DNA of 64,000 nt, from contig NZ_SJPY01000001.1 of the NCBI RefSeq assembly GCF_007860185.1, forward strand, positions 1,405,253 to 1,469,252, given 5' to 3'. How positions within the stretch are numbered: position 1 is the stretch's first letter; each line of letters starts with the position of its first letter. The stretch is from Novipirellula aureliae (lineage in GTDB: Bacteria; Planctomycetota; Planctomycetia; Pirellulales; Pirellulaceae). The notes beneath the pieces were generated by a model, which saw only the letters and a list, made by a program, of their open reading frames with translations, did not search any database and was not told the origin of the DNA. The translations under genes and the position numbers were made by a program. Below are positions 37,034 to 46,955 of this stretch, piece after piece.

Positions 37034-38175
37034 GTGCTTCCTATTTAGACCATTGTTCCACAACGCCGATCGACCCGAGAGTTCAACGCGAAGTCGTACG
37101 TTGCTTCCAAGAACTCTATGCCAATGCGTCGAGTCCGCATGAACTCGGACGCCACAGCAAAGAACAGGTGCATCGGTCACGAGACGTAATTGCAGCGGTC
37201 GTATCCGCCCGCAAACATGAAGTAATCTTCACCTCGGGGGCGACAGAAAGCAACAATTTGGCGATCCTCGGTTTGGCTCCCTATGCTCAGCAGACCAACA
37301 AGAAGCATATCGTCACAACGAGCATTGAGCACAAATCGGTACTCGAACCACTCCGCGAACTCGCTCGCCAAGGTTTTGAAATCACTCGAATCGACGCTGA
37401 ACCAAGTGGTAGGATCCCGGTTCAAATGATCGTTGATGCAGTCCGTGAAGACACCATTCTTGTTTCACTGATGCACGTCAACAACGAAACGGGAGTGATC
37501 CAACCGGTCCACTCGTTAGCCGATGCCCTTTGCGAGCGTAAAGGCGTTTTTCTACATGTCGATGCAGCCCAAGGTTTCGCGAAAGAGGCTGAGCAAATCG
37601 ATCACCCTCGAATCGACCTCTTGAGTGTCAGCAGCCACAAGCTTAACGGTCCGCTAGGCGTCGGAGCGTTGATCGCTCGCAAACGAGGTTCCGAAGTGAT
37701 TCCATTATCGCCATTGATGTTTGGCGGTGGCCAGGAATTAGGGCTTCGACCAGGAACGTTGCCAGTCGCGTTGATCAGTGGTTTTGCGTTGGCGGTACAA
37801 TTGGCTCAAGAAGAGCGAGAACGGCGGAGTGCTCATTGCCAGAAACTTCGAGAAATCGTTCTGGAAAAACTAGCCATTCTAAGACCGATCGTGCATGGCG
37901 CCCCCGAAACAACTTTGCCTCATGTTTTGTGTGCCTCGTTTGCCGGACTAGACGCCGAACGGGTGATCGATGAACTAAGCGATATCGCAGCTATCTCAAC
38001 CGGGTCGGCCTGTACGTCCATCTGTGCGACGAGCAGTCACGTCTTGAATTCGATGGGGGTTCCCGCGTCAGACTCCGATTCCGCAGTGCGGATCTCGTGG
38101 AGTCATGTGACGGATCAAGCGGAGCTAATCGAAACACTTGATCGCATTGTGTTCAAGTTGAACCGTCTAAAATAA
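37030..38175 (+). CDS. Cysteine desulfurase (IscS/NifS-like)
   Basis: 381 aa from ATG 37030, ATGA overlap with the cyclase gene. Family features: YLDHCSTTPID at the N-terminus, TSGATESNNLAILG, MHVNNETG, HVDAAQGF, SSHKLNGPLG with the PLP lysine at about 204, and TGSACTSI with the persulfide Cys at about 328. It makes persulfide sulfur from cysteine. No iscU, iscA or tusA-type scaffold follows, so it is likely dedicated to this operon: Fe-S cluster supply, or a direct sulfur donor for the product or lipoyl protein. The last is speculation. Confidence 0.93.
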   Translation: MSASYLDHCSTTPIDPRVQREVVRCFQELYANASSPHELGRHSKEQVHRSRDVIAAVVSARKHEVIFTSGATESNNLAILGLAPYAQQTNKKHIVTTSIEHKSVLEPLRELARQGFEITRIDAEPSGRIPVQMIVDAVREDTILVSLMHVNNETGVIQPVHSLADALCERKGVFLHVDAAQGFAKEAEQIDHPRIDLLSVSSHKLNGPLGVGALIARKRGSEVIPLSPLMFGGGQELGLRPGTLPVALISGFALAVQLAQEERERRSAHCQKLREIVLEKLAILRPIVHGAPETTLPHVLCASFAGLDAERVIDELSDIAAISTGSACTSICATSSHVLNSMGVPASDSDSAVRISWSHVTDQAELIETLDRIVFKLNRLK

Positions 38176-38183
38176 GGGGCTCT

Positions 38184-38438
38184 TCAGAAGGATTTGTGGG
38201 TTAAAAGGAAGTTGCGGAAGTTTTTTTGGGGGCATGGCAGTCCCGATACCCATTGCCACTCTTGCTCGAATCCCTCGATGCCTCGGAGCAAGAAGCGAGG
38301 CCGATCGAACATCACCTTGATGACCGGGAAGGGTGTTTCGCCGAAATCACGGCGGCGACGGTATGCGATCTTGGACTCTTCCTTCGGCCTCTTGGCTCGG
38401 TGCCCACGATGGGCCGATTTGTGAATGTCATCCATCAC
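38184..38438 (-). pseudogene. Remnant of an IS transposase C-terminus
   Basis: An 84-codon minus-strand frame contains YRRRRDFGETPFPVIKVMFD then RPRFLLRGIEGFEQEWQW, which follows the pattern of the C-terminal end of DDE transposases of the IS1182-like type (E.PF.VIK...FLLRG...EW). The expected upstream DD residues and the rest of the gene are absent and the end is garbled. No terminal repeats are recognisable. Confidence 0.5.
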
Positions 38439-38538
38439 TTCTCGACCGACGTCGCATTGTTTTCAGGCCGGAGGCCGACATATCGATCGTAATGTGTCGC
38501 CCTCCGGGCTAGTGGTTCGATTTTCATCCATCCGGTGG

Positions 38539-38895
38539 CTCACGCCACCGGCAAGGATGTTTCGGCCTCCGGCCTGTGAGTGGATGGTGCAACGATCCAC
38601 AGATCGAAGGGCTCACGCCACCGGCAAGGATGTTTCGGCCTCCGGCCTGTGAGTGGATGGTGCAACTATCCACAGATCGAAGGGCTCACGCCACCGGCAA
38701 GGATGTTTCGGCCTCCGGCCTGTGAGTGGATGGTGCAACGATCCACAGATCGAAGGGCTCACGCAACCGGCAGTGGATGTTGCGGCCTCCGGCCTGTGGG
38801 TCGATGGTGCAACTATCCACAGATCGAAGGGCTCACGCCACCGGCAAGGATGTTTCGGCCTCCGGCCTGTGAGTGGATGTTGCGGCCTCCGGCCT
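38539..38895 (+). repeat. Five-copy 73-bp tandem repeat
   Basis: Copies begin at 38539, 38612, 38685, 38758 and 38832 (the fourth is 74 bp and diverged; the last is partial). The unit contains CTCACGCCACCGGCAAGGAT, CGGCCTCCGGCCTGTGAGTG and ATCCACAGATCGAAGGG. The first copy forms CCGGTGGC-TCAC-GCCACCGG with its flank. Open frames across it (GWCN..DGATIHRSKGS) are a by-product of a period with no stops. Region 38176-39149 otherwise holds only the transposase remnant and a 15-bp repeat. Confidence 0.95.
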
Positions 38896-38905
38896 GGCTC
38901 TGCTG

Positions 38906-38945
38906 AGGGACAAATTACTTAGGGACAACTTTCTTAGGGACAACG
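38906..38945 (+). repeat. Short GGGACAA tandem repeat
   Basis: Three units (GAGGGACAAATTACTT, AGGGACAACTTTCTT, AGGGACAACGGGG) follow the 73-bp array. The design resembles the GGGCACAAACTCTTT repeat at 47.0 kb. Confidence 0.75.
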
Positions 38946-39149
38946 GGGTCAGGGAGGGAAGGATGTCTCGCTTGGCCTTGATAAAACGGCTTGTTTTACC
39001 GAGGTTTATTTTTGAACGTCCGATTGCCGATGCACCGAAAGCATCCTTTTTGCCCTGCGGTGCCTGAAAAACCTACCCTTCGTTACTTGGGATGGATGAA
39101 TCAAACCACGGATTCTTCGGTCGAGCCCGAAAAAACGGGGCGATATCGA

Positions 39150-40274
39150 TTAGCTGTTAGCGGCGTCAGCAACTTCACTGGCCGCTTCACCGCTCTCGTC
39201 CTCGATGGCATCCCCCTCTTCGACGGGTCCCGCATAACCGCCTGCGGCTAGAACCTTGGTCTTGATCTCGTCGGCGATATCGGAGTTCTCGATCAAAAAA
39301 TTGCGAGCCTTCTCTTTGCCTTGCCCTAAGTAGGTTTCACCGTACTTGAACCACGAACCGCTGCGTGAAACGATGTCGTGCGTGACGCCAAGGTCGAGCA
39401 AATCGCCTTCATAACTTATACCGTTGCTGTGCATCATGTCGAATTCAGCAATGCGGAACGGTGGTGCCACCTTGTTCTTAACGATTTTTGCCTTGACCCG
39501 CTGGCCGACTTGCTCTTCGCCATCCTTCAACGCTCCGATACGGCGAACATCGATACGGCATGAACAGTAAAACTTCAGTGCTCGACCGCCGGGAGTCGTT
39601 TCGGGACTGCCGAATGTGACTCCGATTTTTTCGCGAATCTGGTTAATAAAGATGACCGCGCATTTACTCTTGGAGATCGCTCCGGTCAATTTCCGCATCG
39701 ACTGGCTCATCAACCTTGCTTGCAAACCAACATGCGAGTCACCGATTTCGCCCTCGAGTTCTTTTCGCGGCACCAGAGCGGCGACCGAGTCAACAATAAT
39801 CACGTCGACCGCGTTACTCTTGACCAACATTTCACAGATCTGCATTGCTTCTTCACCACACCCTGGCTGGCTGACCAAAAGCGTATCGAGTTCGACACCA
39901 ATCTTCTTTGCCCAACTGGGGTCGAAGGCGTGTTCGGCGTCAATGATCGCGGCAATGCCACCAAGCTTTTGAGCTTCCGCACCAATGTGCAAAGCCAGAG
40001 TTGTTTTACCACTCGATTCAGGGCCAAAAACCTCGATGATGCGTCCACGCGGGACGCCGTAACCGCCCAAAGCCATGTCGAGACCTAGACTGCCGGTCGG
40101 GATACCATCGATCTGAAATTTCTGGTTTCCGCCAAGTGGCATGATCGCCCCGTCCCCGAACGCTTTACCGATTTGGTCCAGGGTGGTTTTGAGACCAGGT
40201 TCAAGTGCCAAGACGGCCTTGAGTGCTGGATCAACCTTTGTTTTGCCCGTTGCTTTTGCTGCTTTCTTTGCCAT
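39150..40274 (-). CDS. recA: Recombinase RecA
   Basis: 374 aa, ATG 40274. Walker [41 protein letters not shown] and [16 protein letters not shown] are RecA signatures. It carries out strand exchange and LexA cleavage. A basic N-terminus ([13 protein letters not shown]) and acidic C-terminus flank the core. Upstream, in 40275-40450, I do not see an obvious LexA box, although the planctomycete SOS operator is not well defined. No recX follows. Confidence 0.97.
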   Translation of the reverse strand: MAKKAAKATGKTKVDPALKAVLALEPGLKTTLDQIGKAFGDGAIMPLGGNQKFQIDGIPTGSLGLDMALGGYGVPRGRIIEVFGPESSGKTTLALHIGAEAQKLGGIAAIIDAEHAFDPSWAKKIGVELDTLLVSQPGCGEEAMQICEMLVKSNAVDVIIVDSVAALVPRKELEGEIGDSHVGLQARLMSQSMRKLTGAISKSKCAVIFINQIREKIGVTFGSPETTPGGRALKFYCSCRIDVRRIGALKDGEEQVGQRVKAKIVKNKVAPPFRIAEFDMMHSNGISYEGDLLDLGVTHDIVSRSGSWFKYGETYLGQGKEKARNFLIENSDIADEIKTKVLAAGGYAGPVEEGDAIEDESGEAASEVADAANS

Positions 40275-40882
40275 CTGATGATTCCCTTTTGATTCAGAAA
40301 TTTCCCGTGAATATCAATATCGTACTGGTGCCCATCCGTGATTGGAAGCACTTGGATCTTTGCTTGCTGTCACGTTGTCTCACCCACATGACTAGTATCC
40401 GCGGTCATTGTGACAAGTCTGGTCAATGGGTGCAGATAAAAACGACGAGTTTTTCTGGGGTTGGGAAAAGATTCGTTATCCGGCGTTAGTTTGGGCAATT
40501 TTGCTAGTGCTTTGTCACAACGAAGAGGGAGGGGAAGAATCATTTGTGGCTGTGGCTTCCCGCCGCAGCTCACGGAGCCAAGATGCCCAGCCACTCTTTT
40601 GCAAGCCGAAAATCAAGCGTTGACAAAGCATTCGCTGGTTTTGTTTGACCGATCCGACGGCTCTTCTAGAAACCTTCAAAAAAAACGGAAGAAGCGTCAA
40701 AGTTTACCTAACCGGTCGTCCGATACCTTACTTCGGACGAGGGCTTTGCCATTCACGTCGTTGTGATTCGGCAAAGTTTCGGAGGGGGGCTTCCACACTC
40801 GGCCCGTACGGGGACGCGCTTGTTGCAACGGCAACTCGTTTTGGCGCGTTTTACGTCGGCACCGCACCAGGAAGCCTAGAGC
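40275..40882. other. 608-bp divergent spacer, recA and TolC-like gene
   Basis: No gene with family support. Short frames on both strands lack start context and codon pattern. It must hold the promoters of recA and of the TolC-like gene; I cannot place either with confidence. Confidence 0.5.
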
Positions 40883-43219
40883 ATGAATCGCTCCTTGTTT
40901 CGAATTGCTGCGTATCTCCAGCTAGGGATTGCGATCCTTTTTGCGACCGGGTGCGCTCCAACCCAACCGTTTTTTCTGAATGAGTCTCCGGACCTTCAGT
41001 TCTATCTCAACGAAGCCACTTCCATCGAGTACCCCGATGTCGAAGTCGATAGTTTGGCTGAGACGACCGAGGCACTTCCTCCGTTGACCGTGGGCAATCA
41101 CGACTACCAATTCTGGGACTTGACGGTCGAAGAAGCGGTCTCGATCGCGCTACAAAATGCCAAGATTCTACCGACAACGAGTGGCAATGCTGAATTTCGC
41201 CAAAACATTGCAACCCAATTCACAAGCGGAAATGCCGACCAATTCGGTAGCATTTACGACGTCGCCGTCCAACAGTCGACGACCCAGTCCGTTCCGCTAA
41301 CCGTCGATAGCGATGGCAACCGCGTTTTACCGCGGGGCGTTTTGCGAGCCAACCAAATCGGTGGCGTCGAAGATGCGTTGGCCGAATTCGATGCACAGGC
41401 GAGCGGATTTCTCAGCTACGCCAATACCGACCGACCTCGAAACGTTGGGGAAGCCAACACGGTCAACCCACAACTCTACCGTTCCTACGACGGCAGCCAA
41501 CAATCGGCCATCAGCAAACGGTTAGCCACCGGCGGCGTCGCAACCCTCCGCCAACAGATTTTATACTCGCGTACCAATGCTGAGATTAGCCCGATTTCAC
41601 GATCGGTCCCAAGTGACTGGACCGCTATCGTCGAAGCTCAAGTACAGCATCCGTTGATGCGTAATCGCGGTACGCTAATCAATCGTATCCCCGTCGTCCT
41701 AGCCAGCTTGAATGAAGACATTTCCTTGGCGGAATACGAAGCTCAAGTGCGAAACCTTGTTCGCGATGTCGAAGTCGCCTATTGGAATCTGTACGTATCG
41801 TACCGTAACGTATCGACAGCGATCATTGGTCGAAACAGTGCGATTGCCACGGCCCAGTTTGCTCGTTTGAATTTAGAAAACGGAACAGGTACACGCCAAG
41901 AGTTGGCTCAGGCGGTTGAACAGTACTATCAATTCCGCGGCATCTTGGAATCGGCGATTGCAGGTTCGAACTTGCCCGGATCAGACCGCTTCGGTGTCTA
42001 CGGAAACGAACGAGTGCTTCGCGAATTGATGGGATTATCGCCCACCGATGGGCGACTGATTCGACCGATTCAAGAACCGTCGCTCGCTCGAATCGAATAC
42101 GACTGGAACGAGTCGGTTGCACAAATGCTGTACCTTAGCCCTGAGCTTCGCCGTAACAAAACACGGCTGAAGCAAAACGAGCTTGAGCTAATGTCGGCAA
42201 AGAACCAACTACTTCCCGAAGTCAACCTGTCACTACTTTACCGCTGGGTCGGTGTCGGCGATACACTCGGACCATCACAACGTAACGGGCTGGATTTCCC
42301 TGCCGTGGGCAGTAGTGCTCTCGCTGAATTGACCGGAGGCAATTACCAAGAGGGTGCCGTTCGTTTGGAAATCACACCGCCGGCGTTTGGTGCTCGTCGT
42401 GAATTGACACGCATTCGAGGTGCTCAGTTGCGATTGGCCCGCGAAAAGGCTTTCTTGCAAGACCAAGAACGATTGCTGGTCAGCCAACTAAGTGACGCCG
42501 TAGCCAAAGTGGCAACCCATTATCAATTGGTGCAAACCAATGCTCAACGATGGCAAGCTGCGGAACAAGAAGTCGAAGCACGTCTGGCCGAGTTCAAGGG
42601 CGGACGAAGCCCAGTGAACGTGGTGCTGCAAAGTCAACAGCGTCGTGCTCAAGCCCAAATCGACTACTACCGCGCTCTTGGCGAGTACAACAAATCGATG
42701 AACTACACCGACTATTTGAAAGGCACGTTGCTGGCCAATAGTAACATCACGCTTCGTGAAGGACCATGGAACAAAAAAGCCTACTGGGATGCTCTCGAAC
42801 GTGCTCGCGAACGAAGTGCTGGCAAACAAGGCCAATACGGTGTGTCGCGGCCAAGCGTCGTCCGAACCGGGCCTCTGCGTGATGCGAACTCAGCCGTCGG
42901 CATCATGAGCGGAGACATGGCAAACGATCCATTGAACCTGAACTTGTCGCCTTACCGCGATTCGATCGACATCGACGATACGCCGCTCCGTGAGATGGGC
43001 ACACCTCAGCAAATGTTTGATTCGGGGCCAACCCTGGTGGAACCGCTACCGCCCGGAACCCCCGCGGCAACAATGCCTGAGATGAATCGTTTGCCGGACT
43101 CCAGTGACGATAACACGTTCGAGTCGCCGATCGGCAGCTCTGTCAAACCGATCAGCTATACCGACGACGTCGAAGTGGACTACACACCCCAACCGGTATC
43201 CAGGCGGGCACTCCCCTAG
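40883..43219 (+). CDS. TolC-type outer-membrane efflux lipoprotein
   Basis: 778 aa, ATG 40883. A signal peptide ending LFATGC makes it a lipoprotein. Two outer-membrane-efflux repeats follow, with long coiled-coil helices (LVRDVEVAYWNLYVSYRNVS; LVSQLSDAVAKVATHYQLV) and GGRSPVNVVLQSQQRRAQAQ. The C-terminal roughly 150 residues are a Pro-rich, variable tail not found in TolC. It would form the outer channel of a tripartite exporter or a type I system. No inner-membrane pump or adaptor gene is adjacent. It lies upstream of mutS. Confidence 0.85.
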   Translation: MNRSLFRIAAYLQLGIAILFATGCAPTQPFFLNESPDLQFYLNEATSIEYPDVEVDSLAETTEALPPLTVGNHDYQFWDLTVEEAVSIALQNAKILPTTSGNAEFRQNIATQFTSGNADQFGSIYDVAVQQSTTQSVPLTVDSDGNRVLPRGVLRANQIGGVEDALAEFDAQASGFLSYANTDRPRNVGEANTVNPQLYRSYDGSQQSAISKRLATGGVATLRQQILYSRTNAEISPISRSVPSDWTAIVEAQVQHPLMRNRGTLINRIPVVLASLNEDISLAEYEAQVRNLVRDVEVAYWNLYVSYRNVSTAIIGRNSAIATAQFARLNLENGTGTRQELAQAVEQYYQFRGILESAIAGSNLPGSDRFGVYGNERVLRELMGLSPTDGRLIRPIQEPSLARIEYDWNESVAQMLYLSPELRRNKTRLKQNELELMSAKNQLLPEVNLSLLYRWVGVGDTLGPSQRNGLDFPAVGSSALAELTGGNYQEGAVRLEITPPAFGARRELTRIRGAQLRLAREKAFLQDQERLLVSQLSDAVAKVATHYQLVQTNAQRWQAAEQEVEARLAEFKGGRSPVNVVLQSQQRRAQAQIDYYRALGEYNKSMNYTDYLKGTLLANSNITLREGPWNKKAYWDALERARERSAGKQGQYGVSRPSVVRTGPLRDANSAVGIMSGDMANDPLNLNLSPYRDSIDIDDTPLREMGTPQQMFDSGPTLVEPLPPGTPAATMPEMNRLPDSSDDNTFESPIGSSVKPISYTDDVEVDYTPQPVSRRALP

Positions 43220-43225
43220 CAGTAA

Positions 43226-43262
43226 CGAGCTGTGGCGTAAGCTTCCAGCTTGCGAGCACACG
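43226..43262 (-). repeat. AAGCT-hairpin repeat downstream of the TolC-like gene
   Basis: On the minus strand GCAAGCT-GGA-AGCTTAC is followed by GCCACAGC, close to the other hairpin repeats with a different stem (AAGCT/AGCTT) and tail (CGCCAC). Confidence 0.55.
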
Positions 43263-43444
43263 AACCGATTCATCCGTAGGGCGGAGGAATGCGAGGGTTG
43301 TCCCCAACACGCGCCGGGAACCACAACCCTTGTACACGAAAGCTTGAGCAGCGTCGCAAGACGCCTCAAGCTTTTCGTCGTTGCTTGGACTCCAACGCAT
43401 CCAAGAGCTTGCCGTTTTCATTTTTCGGCGTTAGGATTTGCGGC

Positions 43445-46078
43445 ATGACACCGATGATGAAACAATACCATGAAGCGAAAGAGGCGTGCGGCGACGCATT
43501 GCTATTTTTCCGCATGGGCGATTTTTATGAATTGTTCTTGGACGATGCCAAGGTTGCTGCCAAAATCCTTGGCTTAACGCTGACCAGCCGCGATAAGGAC
43601 AGCGACAACCCGACCGCGATGGCTGGGTTCCCCCACCATCAACTCGATTCCTATTTGAACAAGTTGATCCGGGCTGGCTACCGAGCCGCCGTTTGCGAAC
43701 AAGTCGAAGATCCGAAGCAAGCCAAAGGACTCGTCCGCCGTGAAATCACGCGTCTGGTTAGCGCGGGCACCCTCACCGACGATGGACTGCTCGATCCGCG
43801 CGAAGCGAACTACTTGGCAGCCGTCTATTTGGTCACTCCCAAAACCAAAGCAAAGTCGAACGCAAACAGCAAAGACGATGCCGAACCGCTCGCGGGAATC
43901 GCGTGGGCCGAACTGTCGAGCGGACGTTTCGAAGCAGGTGTCTTTCCAAAATCGAGAATCGAAGACGAACTCGCTCGCATCGGCCCAGCCGAAGTGATCT
44001 ACCGTGAAGACGACGTACGATTCAGTCCCGATACGACCGCTCCATGGTCATGGACATCGCGTCCTGCGTGGTCATACGCCGAAGATTCGTCGCGTGATGC
44101 ACTCTGCAAGCAGTTCGCCGTCCACAATCTCGAAGGCTTCGGTTTCGGAGATTCGGATGCCCCCGCCATCCGTGCCGCCGGCGCCGTGCTGACGTATCTG
44201 CAAGAGACTCAGCGAAGTGGTCTCGATCACTTCAAGGAGATCAGGGCACACCATCAATCGGGCGTCTTGCAAATCGATGCGTCGACGCGGCATAGCTTGG
44301 AGATTTCAAGAACCATCCGCAGCGGGTCTCGCGACGGATCCCTGCTCGGGGTAATCGATCGCACCTGTACGCCGATGGGCGCTCGTCTGCTGGCGGATTG
44401 GGTATCCGCTCCCTTGATCGATCGCGAACGAATCGAACATCGACTCGATGCGGTCGCTGAATTGGTCAAGGACTCGAAACTGCGCGGCGACGTTCGCGAA
44501 ACGCTCAAACAAACCTTCGATCTGACTCGGCTGTTGGCCCGCATCGCCACGGGACGCACTGGGCCTCGTGATTTGCAACAAGTTGCTAGAACACTCTCGA
44601 GTTTGCCCGACTTGAAAGCCCGTTTGACGGATCGCAAAGCCGAGCGACTCGGCTTCGTCGAAGCCCATCTGCATCTGTGCCCTGAACTTCGCGCGCATCT
44701 GGAAAGTGCTCTTACCGACGAGTGCCCACTATCCGCATCGGACGGAAACTTCATTCGTGCTGGTTTCGACGAAGAACTCGATGCGATGCGGTCGCTTGCT
44801 AGTGGCGGCAAAGAGTGGATCGCGGCGTACCAGCAGAAACAGATGGAAGAGACCGGGATTGCCAACTTGAAAGTTGGCTACAACCGCGTCTTCGGGTACT
44901 TTCTCGAAGTCAACAATACACAACGTGACAAAATCCCAGGCGATTTCATTCGTAAACAAACGCTCAAGAATTGTGAACGTTACATCACGCCCGAACTGAA
45001 AGAGTACGAAGAGAAGGTTTTGTCGGCGGATGAAAAAGCATCGACGCGGGAACAGATGCTGTTCCAGAATCTGCGCACGCAAGCCCACCAGCATCTGAAC
45101 GTACTGCAAGAGGTTGCCGCTGCGATTGCCGAGCTAGACGTACTCGCCTCGCTGGCGGAAATCGCTGCCGCTCGCCGTTGGATACGCCCAAAACTCGTCG
45201 ACGAATCGATCCTAACCATCGAAGCCGGGCGACACCCCGTTTTAGATGTGACACTTCCGCAGGGTGAATTTGTGCCAAATGATTGCACCCATTCGCCTGA
45301 CTCCGGCATGATTTTGTTGATTACCGGACCGAACATGTCTGGAAAGAGCACTTACATTCGACAGGTCGCACTGATCACACTGATGGCACAAGCTGGCTCG
45401 TTTGTCCCGGCGGAAAAAGCGACCATTGGAATCGCCGACCGCATCTTTGCTCGGGTCGGTGCCAGCGACGAGCTTAGCCGCGGCCAAAGTACGTTCATGG
45501 TCGAAATGGTCGAAACCGCTCGGATTTTGAACACCGCTACGGAGCGAAGTTTGGTGATCCTGGACGAGATCGGACGAGGAACGAGCACCTACGACGGGCT
45601 GTCACTCGCCTGGGCGATTTCCGAGCATTTGCATGAACACGTTGGCTGCCGCACGTTGTTCGCAACCCACTACCACGAATTGACTCAACTTGCCGAAACG
45701 TTGCCGCGTGTGGCTAACTTAAACGTTGCCGTCAAAGAATGGAACGACGAAGTCGTCTTCATGCACCGTATTGTCGCGGGCGGTGCCGATAAGAGTTACG
45801 GCATCCATGTCGCACGTTTGGCGGGCATCCCCCAATCGGTCAACGAGCGGGCTAAGGATGTGCTAGCACAACTCGAGATGAACCACCGCGACTCGTTGGA
45901 CCGACCCAACTTATCGCCTCTGCCAACATCATCGAAACAGAATTATTACCAATTGAATCTGTTCGGCTTGGCCGACCACCCGTTAATCGAAGAAATCCAA
46001 AAGTTGGATGTCAACGCCATGACCCCAATGGACGCGCTCCAGTTTCTGCAATCGGCAAAGAACCAATTGAAGCCGTAG
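43445..46078 (+). CDS. mutS: DNA mismatch repair protein MutS
   Basis: 877 aa from ATG 43445, where the family N-terminus begins (TPMMKQYHEAKEACGDALLF then FRMGDFYELF); the frame is open to 43289. Domain I has the mismatch-binding FYELF motif. Walker A GPNMSGKSTYIRQVALITLM is at about 628 and ILDEIGRGTSTYDGLSLAWA follows. It binds mismatched DNA and starts repair with MutL. No mutL is present nearby. It is convergent with a SHOCT-domain gene, 31 bp apart. Confidence 0.97.
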   Translation: MTPMMKQYHEAKEACGDALLFFRMGDFYELFLDDAKVAAKILGLTLTSRDKDSDNPTAMAGFPHHQLDSYLNKLIRAGYRAAVCEQVEDPKQAKGLVRREITRLVSAGTLTDDGLLDPREANYLAAVYLVTPKTKAKSNANSKDDAEPLAGIAWAELSSGRFEAGVFPKSRIEDELARIGPAEVIYREDDVRFSPDTTAPWSWTSRPAWSYAEDSSRDALCKQFAVHNLEGFGFGDSDAPAIRAAGAVLTYLQETQRSGLDHFKEIRAHHQSGVLQIDASTRHSLEISRTIRSGSRDGSLLGVIDRTCTPMGARLLADWVSAPLIDRERIEHRLDAVAELVKDSKLRGDVRETLKQTFDLTRLLARIATGRTGPRDLQQVARTLSSLPDLKARLTDRKAERLGFVEAHLHLCPELRAHLESALTDECPLSASDGNFIRAGFDEELDAMRSLASGGKEWIAAYQQKQMEETGIANLKVGYNRVFGYFLEVNNTQRDKIPGDFIRKQTLKNCERYITPELKEYEEKVLSADEKASTREQMLFQNLRTQAHQHLNVLQEVAAAIAELDVLASLAEIAAARRWIRPKLVDESILTIEAGRHPVLDVTLPQGEFVPNDCTHSPDSGMILLITGPNMSGKSTYIRQVALITLMAQAGSFVPAEKATIGIADRIFARVGASDELSRGQSTFMVEMVETARILNTATERSLVILDEIGRGTSTYDGLSLAWAISEHLHEHVGCRTLFATHYHELTQLAETLPRVANLNVAVKEWNDEVVFMHRIVAGGADKSYGIHVARLAGIPQSVNERAKDVLAQLEMNHRDSLDRPNLSPLPTSSKQNYYQLNLFGLADHPLIEEIQKLDVNAMTPMDALQFLQSAKNQLKP

Positions 46079-46109
46079 GAGCAGGTCGCAGGCGATCGAT
46101 TGCAGTTAA

Positions 46110-46955
46110 CTACAGTCGACTTAATAGCTCGGCTTTTTTCGCAGCGAATTCCTCATCACTTAGCAACCCCTTTTCTCGGAGTGTTCCCAGTCGTTCGATG
46201 GTTCCAAGAATGTCGTCTGCACTTGCAGGCTGGCCTTTCACATTCGCCGCCGCTTCAACCGAAACCGTTGTGGGGTCTTTATCGAAAGAGACCGGGGCGG
46301 AGTGACTCGGTGCGTCCACCTTGGTGTTGCCGCGGGCAACAAGCGGCAGAGTCGCCAAGTCGACGGTTCCGAATTGGCTACTAAAAGTGATCGAACCGCT
46401 ACCGCCTTGCTGCTGGCCAAACCCGCCGATTTGATGGTTGAGCGTGTCGTACACCCATGGCTCACCACCGGTGGTAACGGCCAATCGATGTGCCTCGGGA
46501 AAGTAGGCGTACTTTGTACTGTTCTGCGAACCAACAGCACGAGGGGTTCCTAGATCTTGCGGCCACCATTGGTCATTCGGATCGGGGACGAACAGTTCAT
46601 TCGTTGATCCAGGCATTCCGGCCATTTGCGATTGACAATGCGTCCCACCTTGGCTCTGCGATTGAAACGATCCCGTTGGCTGAGTCAGTTGGTGACTGGC
46701 CAACTCCGCAGCGATGTCAGAGCAAAGGTTATTAACTAAGTTCTTCAAATGATTATTGAACAGATCGCTAACCATCGTCATTCCACCCTGCATCCATTGG
46801 CCAGAACCGCCAAATTCGGGGTGGCTGAATTGTGCCATCGACCCATTTCCGTTGCTCACAGCAACCAACATATGAGTGACCGCATCGGCAGAAAGTCCAT
46901 AGCGATTGGAAAGGTTTTGGACCACTTGAGTCCCAGCGGGAGAGAGATTGGGCAA
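46110..46955 (-). CDS. Hypothetical protein with C-terminal SHOCT domain
   Basis: 281 aa, ATG 46955. The C-terminal 35 residues (DILGTIERLGTLREKGLLSD then EEFAAKKAELLSRL) form a SHOCT domain, a short oligomerisation module. The middle part is Gly/Ser/Gln-rich (about 100-200) and may be disordered, and an N-terminal helical part includes SAGTQVVQNL-type sequence (residues 1-90). No membrane helix or signal peptide. Function unknown. Confidence 0.75.
   Translation of the reverse strand: MPNLSPAGTQVVQNLSNRYGLSADAVTHMLVAVSNGNGSMAQFSHPEFGGSGQWMQGGMTMVSDLFNNHLKNLVNNLCSDIAAELASHQLTQPTGSFQSQSQGGTHCQSQMAGMPGSTNELFVPDPNDQWWPQDLGTPRAVGSQNSTKYAYFPEAHRLAVTTGGEPWVYDTLNHQIGGFGQQQGGSGSITFSSQFGTVDLATLPLVARGNTKVDAPSHSAPVSFDKDPTTVSVEAAANVKGQPASADDILGTIERLGTLREKGLLSDEEFAAKKAELLSRL

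Noticed and set aside
38580-38922. Open frames encoding DGATIHRSKGS repeats
   Set aside because: By-product of the 73-bp tandem repeat.
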